The notes under the pieces: generated by a model
Database searches by the model: none
Told to the model about the DNA's origin: nothing
Seen by the model: only the letters and a program-made list of their open reading frames with translations
NCBI GenBank assembly: GCA_027625915.1
Contig: JANTQA010000040.1
Span: forward strand, 2,046,001 to 2,110,000
Length of the DNA stretch: 64,000 nt
Reading direction: 5' to 3'
Origin: Anaeramoeba flamelloides
Taxonomy: Eukaryota > Metamonada > Anaeramoebidae
Position numbers and translations under genes: made by a program
Shown here: one piece after another, positions 46,278-56,704 of the stretch
Position numbering within the stretch: position 1 is the first letter of the stretch
How the letters are laid out: the number at the start of each line of letters is the position of its first letter

Positions 46278-49200
46278 CTGAGAATGTAGTTAAGGAATAA
46301 CCCAATTCACTTTTGCTTTCTCTTTCTGTCGAAAATGACCTCATAAAATGAACACATGAATATATATCTGAAATTTCTGCTTGCACTACCACATAAACCA
46401 TTATTGGAAATATCTACAGAAAATTTAGAATAAAAATAGAAAAAAAAAAGCATTACGTATTAAAAAAATAAAAAATAAAATAATCAAATTATGAAAAACA
46501 TAAAGGATAATAAAATAATAAAAAAATTTACATCATCGGCACCAAGCATTTCTGCATTTTGTAACCCATCTTTGATATTTTTCCCCTTAAACAAAATTTG
46601 ATTATACAAAGCTTCTTTATGTAATAAACTGATTGCGCGTGCAACTTCCCAAAGCATATCTGTGGGTACGATATGCAAGCCTAAGAAATCCAAAGTTTTT
46701 ATCGAATTTTGAAAAGGTGTCTGATTATTATCACTCTCACTATTTTCCTTATTCTTTGCTCTACAATATTTTGGTAAAACACCAAAGTCCTGGGGAGTAT
46801 AATGCAAAAATAATTTTTTTTTTGAATTAAATTGGCTATTGAGATCTTTAATTTGCATTGGATTTATATTGAGACAGCAAAAGCTATTAATTTTGGGAAA
46901 TATTGCTCTCGCTGTGTAAATATACACTGGATCTGTTTGGTTAATTTTCAAATTGCAGCTTGTGATTAAATGATTGGAAATTGATTTGATAAAGGCAACG
47001 ATTTCTTGAGGGTCGATATCGCCGTTTTGCTGGACAATTTGTATCAATTTCTGTATCCTGTTGCCCTCGTCGTTTCTGGTATCCAAAATCACCGAGTCAA
47101 ACTGTGATTGGTTATTATCGTCATAATCATGGTATTCGATGTCTTGCCCTTTAATTTTTGTTTTATAGTTTAAAATGTTATTTAAAATTTTATCTTTGTC
47201 TGATTTTGATCTTTTTTTGGATATTTCCGATTTGTGCTTCAAAAACATTTTCTTTCGAATTACAATCAATTTGTTCACCCTTCGTAATAAATTTAACTTT
47301 TTGTTGATATCTTTTGATTTTTTTAATAACTTTGGTTCTGATAAGCATAATTTCGATAAATCGATATATTTTAATTTCCTTTCATTGCTTAATTTTAATA
47401 TTTCATAAATGGTATTAATTCGGCTACTGAGGAAAAAGTAAATTTTTTCTTCAATTGTTTTCAATAAATTAATTTGGATTTTCTTGATAATATATAAGTT
47501 TTGGCATTTTTTATAAATTTCCTTTCGAATTTTCCATTCTTTCAAATATTTTAATTCATTTTTTGATGATTCAAGGATTTTTTGAAGAGAGTTATTATGC
47601 TTTTTAATTCTTAATTTTCTTGATTTTAACGAATTGTGTAATTTCTTTGTGTATTTCAATAATTTTGTTGTAATCGATTTCCCTGATTTTGTAATATTTT
47701 TTGGGATTCGGAAATTTTTTAAATTACTGGTTGGTATTTTATCTTCCAAATCTATTGGTAAAAAAACGGTTCCACAATAATACTTTTGTTTGTTCTTATT
47801 TGTTGTTTTTGATTTTTCTTTTTCTTTCTTTCTGCTTTTTCGATCTCTTTTTTTTTGTTTATTTTTTGTTTTTTCCTTTTGATCTTTTTGATGGTTAACA
47901 ATTCCACTTTTATCCATTTCATTGCCCTTTTTCTGGGATTTTTTATTATTTTTATTATTATTATTATAATTATTAAATGGATCATCGTTTCCATTTAGCC
48001 AATTATCGTTATCGTCATCATTATCATTATTGTTGTTGCTGTTGTTGTTATTTTTATCATCATTAAAAGTATAGTTGACATTATTTAATATTTCATCTAA
48101 ATTAGATTCTTCGTTTGATTTTTCTTCTGAAAACCATTTTGGTTCGTCTTTTCCTTTAAATACATTTTCTTCGACTTGAAAGAATTCCTTTTCAATATCG
48201 ATATTCTCATCATCAATTTTGCCGAAAAAATCAAAATTTAAACTTTCAAAAATTTGTTCACTTAAATTAAAATTTTCGTTTTCGTTATCGTTATCTTCTA
48301 TTTTATTATAATTATCATTCTCATCATCATAAAATAAAAATTTTAAATTCTTTTCTTTATGAATATTTTCTTTATTTGGTCGATCGTAATTATGCTCTTT
48401 AAATGGAGAATTATTTTTATTATTCTTTTTTCGAAAATTGAAATCATTATTTGATGTTGAATTGATTTTGAAAATCGAATTGGAATTGGAATTGAAATTG
48501 GAATTGAAATTGGAATCGGAATCGGAATCGGAATCGGAATCTGGATTAAAATTGGAACCAGAACCGGAACCTTCTTCTTGATTCGAATCAGAATCAAAAA
48601 TACTTGTTGATTTTTCAGTTAATTCAAAATTTGCATTAAAATTATAACTAGTAAATTTTTTAGTACTTTCAATTTCATTTTCATTTTCATTTTCATTTTT
48701 ATTTTCATTTTCATTTTCATTTTCATTTTTGATCGAGTTTTTTTTTTTCAATTCAAATAAATTATTATTGATATTATTTTCTTGTTCGTTTTTTAGCATT
48801 TCAAATAAATCATCATTTTTAGATGTTTGCAAGATTTGTTCTAAATTATCGAATGAATCCTTTGTTTTCGAACTTGTTTCCAAATTATATCTATTATTAT
48901 TATTATCTTCTTTATTATTTTGCTTGTTTTTCTTCTTATTCTTTTTTATTTTTTTAATTTTTTTTTTAGTTTCAAACAAACTATTACTATTTGAAGTTTC
49001 CCAATTATACTTGTCTTCTTTTAGTGATTTATTTTCTAAATCACCAAAGATATTAGTTTTTTTTTTCTGAGTACTTTTAAAATCTATTGGGTTGTTATCT
49101 TTAAAAACATTCATATCAGTATTATTACTACTTTGAAGTAAGGAATTAAAATCATCTTTTTTGGATCCATAAAAATTAAATATATCATTTGAATCATTAT

Positions 49201-51718
49201 TATTATCCTTTTTTTTTTGATTTGTATTTTTTCTGTTTTTCCTTTTTTTTTTTTTTTTTTTCTTTTTATTTGATGTTTGAATTATTTTTTTATTTTGAAA
49301 ACCATTTTGGTTTTGATTACTTTTATTTTCTTCGTTAGTATTAGTTTTATCAGAACTAAAATAGGGTAAAAAAAGGTCATTTGATTCCATGTTTCCAAAA
49401 AGATTATTTTTTTTATTTTGTTCAATATTTGTTGTTTCTATTGGTTTATTTTTTTTTGTTATGTTTTTTCTTACTTTTGGTTTTTGTTTTCTTATTTCTT
49501 TTCCTTTTTGTTTATTTTTCTCCTTTTCTTTTTCTTTTTCTTTTTCTTTTTCTTTTTCTTTTTCTTGTTCTTGTTGTTTTTCTTGTTCTTTTTCTTTTTC
49601 TGGTTCTTTTTCCTGTTTTTTATTATTATTTTGCGATTTTTGAGATTTATTTTTGCTATTATCCATATTTACTTCCTTATTATGAAGAATTGTTTTTTTT
49701 GATTCCTCATTATTAATGATATTGGTTATTTCATTTTCTAAATTTAAGTCAAATGATAAATTTGAATTAATTTTTAATTTTAAATTGTCATTTACATTTT
49801 GTGATTCATTATTATTAAATAAATCTATTGTTTCTGATCTTTCTTTTCTTTCTTTTGTTTCTATTTTTTCTGTTGTTTCTTTTCTTTCTTCTGTTTCTAT
49901 TTTTTCTGGTGAAATAATTTGAATTTTATTAGAATTATTATTTTCATTATTACTGTTATCGTGCTCAGTGTTGTTGTTATTATCTTTTTGATTTCCATTG
50001 ATTTTTTTTTCAGTTTCTTTATCTCCATTTTTAATAATGTTAGTTTGCTGTGGATTGTTTTGATTATTTAAATTTTCGTTTTCATTTTCATTTTCATTTT
50101 GGTTGATGATTGGTTCTTGTTTTTTTGATGGTATAGTCTGTTTTGTTGTTTTCAAAACAGTTTTAGAGTGGCTTGTGTTTATATTATTTTGATTTTGTTT
50201 GCTATTTGTTTTTGGCTTGACATTTTGATTTGTTGTAATTTTATATGGGGATTTATATGATTGTGATTTGTTTGGTGATGATTTGTTCTGTGGGAATTTA
50301 TTTGGTGTTGTTGTTTTTTTTGATAATTCTGGTTTTGGGAATTTTGTTGGAGTTGTTTGAATTGTTTTGTTCCTAATATTTTGTGTGTTTTGGTTCACTG
50401 ATGTTTTTTTTATTGTGTGTGATAATGTGTTTTGATTTTTTGCATATTTATTTGGTGTTTTATTTCTGTTTGTTGGTTGTGGTTTTGGGTATTTTGTTGG
50501 AGATATTTTGGTTGGGGTTGTTTTTGTTGGGGTTGTTTTTTTTTGTGGAAAATTATGTGTTGTTTTCTTTGGTGTTGTTTGCGTTGTTTTTGGAATTGTT
50601 TGATTGGGTACTGATTTATTTGGTGATGGGAATTTTGTTTTAGGTTGCTGAACTTTTGTTGGCCAATTTGTAGGCTTTCTTGGAGTTGGTTTACTTTTTG
50701 GGAAATTCTGGGATCGTACTGTTCCTCTTCCCCTTCCCATTCCTCTTCCTCTTCCTCTTCCCATTCCTCTTCCTCTTCCCCTTCCTCTTCCCCTTCCTCT
50801 TCCTCTTCCTCTATAAATACCTCCCCCCCTCGCAATTCCTCTTCCTCTCCCTCTTCCTCTAATTCTAATTTTACCTCTTCCTTGCTGTGGATTTTTATTA
50901 CTTATTTTTTGATGTAGATTTTTATTACTTATTTCTATTTGTTCAGGTTGAGCAAAATTTAAATTATTATTTTTTTTTTCTGTTTCTTTGGTTTGTTGTT
51001 GATCAAAAAAAGTTTTGTTTAGGTTTGGTATTTTTAAATTGGAGCCATTGAGATTTAGACTCTGTTTTTTGGTTTCAGAATTATTTTTAGAGATTTGGTT
51101 TTGTTTAATCTCAAAATTATTTTGTGTATTTGAATTCTTTTTGGTTTGTTGTGGTGAACTTTTTGATCTCTTGAGTGGTGGCCGTTTTTGGTGTTTGTGT
51201 ATTAAATTTTTTTTTGGAGTTTGACGGTTATTATTATTACTTGTGTTGTTATTGTTTTGTTTCTCGTTTTTTTTTTTTTGATTATCGTTGTTATTCTTTT
51301 GTATATTTTGAGTTTTTCTAAAGACAGACTTTGCTCCTAGCCCTCTTAAAATTGAATGTTCGTTTTGGTTGAAAATTTTTGAATAAATCTGAGAGGGTTG
51401 TGTTTTATTCTTGACATTTTGATTTGAAAATTGTTTTGTTTGGTGAGTTGGAAAATTTGACTTTCTTTGACTTGTACCAATTCTTTCAACTCTACTTTTT
51501 TCTTGTTCTTGTTCTTTTTTGTTTTTACTTCTTGTTTTAAAATTTAAGTTTGTTTTCTTTTGATTGAAATTGTTCGTAACAAAACTGTTTTTATTATTAA
51601 TAACTTGGGTTTGGTTATTATCATTTGTTTGGTTTTCTTCAATGGGATTTGTTTCTTTTTCAAAAAGTGAATTTTGAAGTTGTTTGAGAGTGTTCGTTTG
51701 AGGATCGTTTTGCGTCAT
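46278..51718 (-). CDS. Giant VPS9-domain protein (Rab5-type exchange factor) with RG repeats
   Basis: Exon 1 (51718-46532, 1729 residues) and exon 2 (46413-46278) are joined by a 118-bp GT..AG intron. The splice completes a VPS9 domain: DMLWEVARAISLLHKEAL...LGADD / IFPIMVYVVVQAEI...SELGYSLTTFS. GADDxxP and the GY motif carry the Asp and Tyr that contact Rab5 in Rabex-5, so exchange activity on a Rab5-type GTPase is expected. About 1,400 residues before it are low-complexity: basic Asn/Gln-rich, an Arg-Gly repeat (~277-335), Pro/Thr/Lys-rich, then EKEK, acidic and Asn/Asp tracts. Residues ~1390-1600 are a basic helical region that probably forms the bundle preceding VPS9. The final exon or exons are unresolved: after phase 1, the nearest acceptor (46222) gives only nine residues before a stop. 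RG repeats usually bind RNA; their presence with VPS9 is unusual. Confidence 0.82.
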
Positions 51719-52739
51719 AAAAATTTGTTTAAAAGAGTTGAAAAAAAGAAAATTTCCAGTTGTAATTTTTTTTTTTTCTTAAAAAAAGAAAGTAAAGCGT
51801 GAAAACTATTGAAAAAAATGGAATTATAAATTTAAACTTTTTACTTTAATTTTGAAATATGAAGCATTTTAATTGTGTTTCGTTGGAGTTTGGTGTTCTT
51901 ATAAAGTGGTCTATTTGAAAAAAGAGTTTGGTGAAGGAATTATTTCTTTAATGTGAAATAATAGTTGGGATTGGATATTTTCTTGTTCAAGTTTTGTCAA
52001 TCGACCTGGACTCAGCAAACGGGGAATGAGATTGACATTTGATTTTTATTTTTTTTGAAATAGTTATCTTCTTATTCACAAAATAATTTAATTTAACAAT
52101 TCTTAAACAATGAATGACAATTCGTTTTTTATTAAGTAACACAATTGGGTCTACTTAGAGTTTACTAATTCTTCAGAAGATACTTTTCTGAAAGTTCATT
52201 TGTCATTTTTTTTTTTGAAAAAGATTGAACATCAAAATGGAATTTTTCAGAGTTTCTTATTCAAAGTTTGGATGAGAAGTATATTTTTAAATCAGTTCAA
52301 CGACTTTACTTTTGATCTTCAAAAACCGAATAAACCAGACTTGATAAATTTCCTTTTAATAAATTCTATTCTTTTGCTCTCTTCTTGAAATTTGTAGGAG
52401 TTGAAACTCAAAGGATTAAAGACTCAAAAACTCTCAGAAATTTCTGATATTATATAGTTCATCACATTTTTTCCTTTAAGGGAGTTAGTCTATTTTATGA
52501 TTCTGAAAAATTGTAATTGTGACATAAAAGGGAAAAAAGATTTTTTGAGAATGCAACATTAGTTTCAAAGTGTGAAACCCAAATACCATCAGTTGCTCTA
52601 TTTGTGAAAAGAAAGCGAACCTAAAGTTAACCAACGTTGGATCTTCAATTTTTCAATTTTTTTAATAGAGCAAGTTTTTTGATTAAATTTTGGGTTTTAT
52701 TCAAATAAAATTTTGATCAAAAAATGTGATTATACATAA
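51719..52739. other. Intergenic, upstream of the VPS9 gene
   Basis: Mixed AT-rich sequence, somewhat more complex than average between 51880 and 52620. CTTTAAGGGAGTTAGTC at 52478 resembles the R1/R2 start and may be an orphan terminus. No gene supported. Confidence 0.35.
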
Positions 52740-53617
52740 GAAAGAGTAAAATTAATTATATAATTAACTAAAAAAATTGACCTGAGTAGATGTACATTTT
52801 ACACAAATCTTTTCTTTTTTTGAAGACCAAACAAAAAAGATCACCTTTCAACAAAATAATTTGAAATCAAGAAATGAATTAAAAAAAAACAATCAAAATC
52901 TATTTTTGTAGATTTTTTTTCTTTTTCTTCTTAATTGGGATGAATAAAACTATTATAATATATAGGATTTTTCACCCGATTACTTAATATTATTACTTTT
53001 TAAATAAAATTTTACAAATATTATTTTATCAAAATTCCTTTCAAATATTTTTATCAATCTAAGCCATAATCAAGAATACTCTTTCAAAAATTAAAATATA
53101 TGTCTTGAATTCTTGAAATAATACAATATTTATGAAAGGTTCAACTAGAAGAAAAAGAAAAATTGAAAAAAAAAACTAATCAGATTCAGAAATTATTTTT
53201 AGTTCTCATTTTATTGGAAAATAAATAATTATAAAAACCAACCAATAAATCCAATAAATTTTTATTTCTAAAGAAGGAATTCAATAAATATCCCCATTTT
53301 CAGAAAAATGAACAAGAATTTGATGAATTAAAAGAAAATAGAATCTTTAAATTCTTTTGGGAGGGTTTATTAGTTATAAAAAGTAATTTTTAAATCAAAA
53401 ATTTTACAAACAAAAGTTTTTCCAAAAGAATTAAAGTTAAAACCAAATTAAGAATAAGAATTGTATCTACTCTTTAACATAGGATCAAGATTTTAAGGAT
53501 ATATATTGATTTTTTCTTGATCAATCTTTTCATTTTTTTTGAATTACATTTTTAGTTGGTATGTAAATTTATTATATTATGATATATTTTACTCTCTTAT
53601 TTATTAAAATATTAATT
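52740..53617 (-). repeat. Repeat family R2, copy 3 (inverted, truncated)
   Basis: The reverse complement matches copy 1 from about 1640 to 2260. Examples are TATATTTTACTCTCTTATTTATTAAAATATTAAT near 53584 against the 1640-1680 region, and the ATAATTATTTATTTTCCA region near 53218. It is cut at 53617 by MITE copy G. Confidence 0.55.
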
Positions 53618-54008
53618 TAAACACCAATTAAAAACTTTTTATATACCAAAATTGATGTTTCGAAATAAAAAATATTTTTTAATAAATTATAGAAGAAATA
53701 ATATAACCCCGAACCTTTCACTAATTGAATTGTCATCCATTGATTGGTAAAGGTGTTATAAACGTTTCAAATGATATAAGCTAAATTTCAAAAAAAGGGG
53801 TAGATTTTTAATCATAAAAAAATTTGTTTAATTGTTATTGTTTTGTTTTTTGAATAATGATATATTTTACTAAATTGTTTAGAGATAATAACCAATATAG
53901 ATTAATAAATAAAAATTTATTGTAATCATCTCATTTTTTGAAAGACAAATGAAAAAAGAAAAAAATATTAATAAAAAAGTTTGCTCCAGATTTTGAAATT
54001 TGGCTTAT
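53618..54008 (+). mobile_element. MITE family T, copy G (short, ~390 bp)
   Basis: It starts TAAACACCAATTAAAAACTTTTTATATACC and ends TTTTGAAATTGGCTTATA, matching the family termini. AGAAGAAATAATATAACC and TTCACTAATTGAATTGTCA match copy B near 43250. It is internally deleted and diverged, and it is inserted at the edge of repeat R2 copy 3. Confidence 0.6.
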
Positions 54009-54173
54009 AATTTTTATTAAAAACTTTTAGAAGATAAATAGTTGTTATAAAATGTGTTATTAAACTATTAATGCGTTATCAGCCCCTGATAAGAATATTA
54101 TTTCAAAAAATATTTGAACTATCATCATCTAAAAGGAAATTCTGTGATCAAAATGGTATATAGATGTTATATA

Positions 54174-54761
54174 TAAGCTATTTCCAAGAAAGTGGGGCAA
54201 ATTTATTTTAAAATATATTTATGTAACAAATTCTTCAAAAAAGGATTTAAATATATAAAATCATTAACAACCATTTATAGATTCTTTATAATAATTCAAT
54301 TTGTTTCTTAGTATTGTATTGCAGAAATAAAATATATTAAAATTTATGATCTCGATTTTATCGGATATTTTTTTATGGTGAAAATTGGTGTTTATTATTT
54401 TCTTTTTGATCGAAAAAAATATTTTCATAACTTGTATAATCTCAACAAAATTTACAATATAATTAAAAACATATAACTGTGTTTTCCTGTTTAAAAAATC
54501 ATTTGTTCCCTTTCTATATTTCCGGTTTTTTATTGAAATTGTTCATACATTGCTTCAACCAAAAACAGTGCTAATTTTTTTTTCATTTTTTGGGAAATAT
54601 TCCAACTAACATGCTTTGAATTAAATACATAATTGGTTGATTCAATCGGTATTAATATTAAACTTAATATGGTATAGTTGATTAATGATTACAATTACTA
54701 AAAAAGATTATTTTTTATGAAATGTAAAAAAAAATTCCCCACTTTTTTGGAAATACCTTAT
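54174..54761 (+). mobile_element. Mariner-like MITE (family M), copy 2, 588 bp
   Basis: The TIRs TAAGCTATTTCCAAGAAAG and, inverted, TAAGGTATTTCCAAAAAAG are flanked by TA on each side. It is collinear with copy 1 at 39425 throughout, about 80% alike by eye. Non-coding. Confidence 0.8.
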
Positions 54762-54782
54762 ATTAAACATTCTGACGATTTA

Positions 54783-54835
54783 TTCGATTTTGTTTATCGT
54801 GTTTGTATCACTGAGCGACGATTTAAAGTCGTTTG

Positions 54836-54872
<37 letters not shown>

Positions 54873-55390
54873 TATGTAATCAAAAAACAAAAAATTAGGT
54901 GAGCTGATCTAATTTGAAATTGTAAAAAAGTTGAATTTTGACAACTTTTCTTCCCCAACTAGTAATTTTTTAAAAAAAAAAAAATTCTTTTTTTGCAGTG
55001 TTTTAAGAGTTTACAATTTTCAAGTTTTTTAAACCGAAAACCTATTTTTTTATTGTTTTGGTGATTAAAAGTTAGAAAACCAAACTATTTTCATGGTTTA
55101 AAATGCAAAACCCCCCACTTAAATGGCGAATTCCCATTATTTGGGGAGCCTTTGAAGGTAATTACTTCCTACCTGGTATTATTGGTTTATTTTTTTTTTG
55201 TTTTTAGTTTTTTCATTTACATTTTTTCACATCCAATATACGGAAAGTATGATTTCAAAAGAATTTGAGGATATTTTCATAAAATAAAAATTGAAACAAC
55301 AATTGTAACAATATATTTATATATAATTCAAAAAAGGCGATTTTATAAGTCTTTCAATATTTAAAAACGAAAAATTATAATACCTGTGAT
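54783..55390 (+). repeat. Repeat family R3, copy 2 (~600 bp)
   Basis: This is collinear with 16940-17545 (see there). It contains a pure TA microsatellite at about 54840-54871 that is absent from copy 1. Confidence 0.55.
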
Positions 55391-55689
55391 AGATGTATAT
55401 TCACAATATTCGATATACATTATTCAAATTATATTTTGTTTGTTCTTTACTGTTAAATTATTAAAAAATAATTTATTTATTCATAAATTAGGTCTACTTT
55501 GACATAAGTACGGTTTATTTTTTTTTACTATTATAATAACATGGTAAAGTTATTGAAAGAATATTTAATGATGTGAAATATCTTTCTTTATTAAATTTGA
55601 AATACGAATTTTTAGATTAGATTTCATCTATCAAGTACGGGTTCTGAAGAATCCACATTTGTTTAAAAAAATTTTTTTTTTGTTGTTTT

Positions 55690-56045
55690 AGTTTTGATTT
55701 TTTTAATTTTTTTTTTTTTTTTTATTAATTTCATAAATCAAGTTATTGTAAAATCCCATTAAAATATTCAACCCAATCCACTTTAGCCCAGCACAACTAC
55801 TGAATCATCAGATTTTTTTAAAATTTTTCTTCAACTTGGTTCATTTTGTTTTTTTTTTTTTGATTTTATTTACATCTAATCACATAAGTTGGTTTAATTC
55901 TCTTCAGGATTCGTTTATTCCTTTCACATTAACCAAATATTAAAAGCAAAAATATAAAAAATGAGAGGAATTTACTCAACTTAAAAAAGGGAATTTGAAG
56001 AAGTTAAAAAATATAAAAAGTAAAACTGTTTTTTTTTTTTTTTTT
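55690..56045. repeat. Repeat family R5, copy 2
   Basis: It begins with a T run (about 55706-55722), then AAATCAAGTTATTGTAAAATCCCA, and ends with the GGAATTTACTCAACTTAAAAAAGGG / TAAAAAATATAAAAAG landmarks shared with 3706-3760. It is weakly conserved in the middle. Confidence 0.4.
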
Positions 56046-56704
56046 TGAATAAATCTTTGGGTTTCTTCTTCTTGAAAATATTTATTAATATTGAAGACAT
56101 GAAATATATTAATTTTTTAAAAAATTGTTTCACCTCTTCTCAAAATTGCTTTTACTATTTTTCAAAATAATAATGGTGACTGGCTGATATCATCATATCA
56201 AAACTAAATATTGAGAGCATTGCTTATTGAGAATTCAAGGATTTATAATAAAATAAAAATATTTAATTTACATCGGATAAAGAACTTTGCTAACTTTTGA
56301 TTATTGTGTTAAATATTTTTTTTTCTTAGAGTTGATTCAAAAATTATAAACAACGAAAAGATTTTTATACTTTTTTTGTTTTTTTCCATTGAAAAAATAT
56401 TTATTTTATTGAAAGAATAAAAAAAAAAAAAAAAAAAAAGGAAAAGGAAAAAAAAAAAAAATTCAATTCTTTCAATAGATTTGTACGAAATTATTTTTAT
56501 TTTTAATAATAAATAAAGTATATATATATATATATATATATTATTATTATTATTATATATGAATAATATATTTATAAGTCTATAAATCATGATCTTTATT
56601 AGATTTTATTTTCGTTTCAATGTTTTTTAAATAAATAAATAAATAATAATTGCACAATCTCATTTTGAATTATCATTATAATTCAAGAATGGTAATAAAA
56701 TATT
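56046..56704. other. 3' flank of the golgin gene
   Basis: AT-rich with a purine tract of almost pure A/G on the plus strand (56417-56461), a TA microsatellite (56519-56540) and a short TTA repeat. No gene. Confidence 0.4.

Noticed and set aside
50410-50835. Minus-strand Glu-rich frame and plus-strand Ser-rich frames over the RG region
   Set aside because: These are other-frame readings of the purine-rich RG-repeat DNA. The VPS9 frame is continuous through it.
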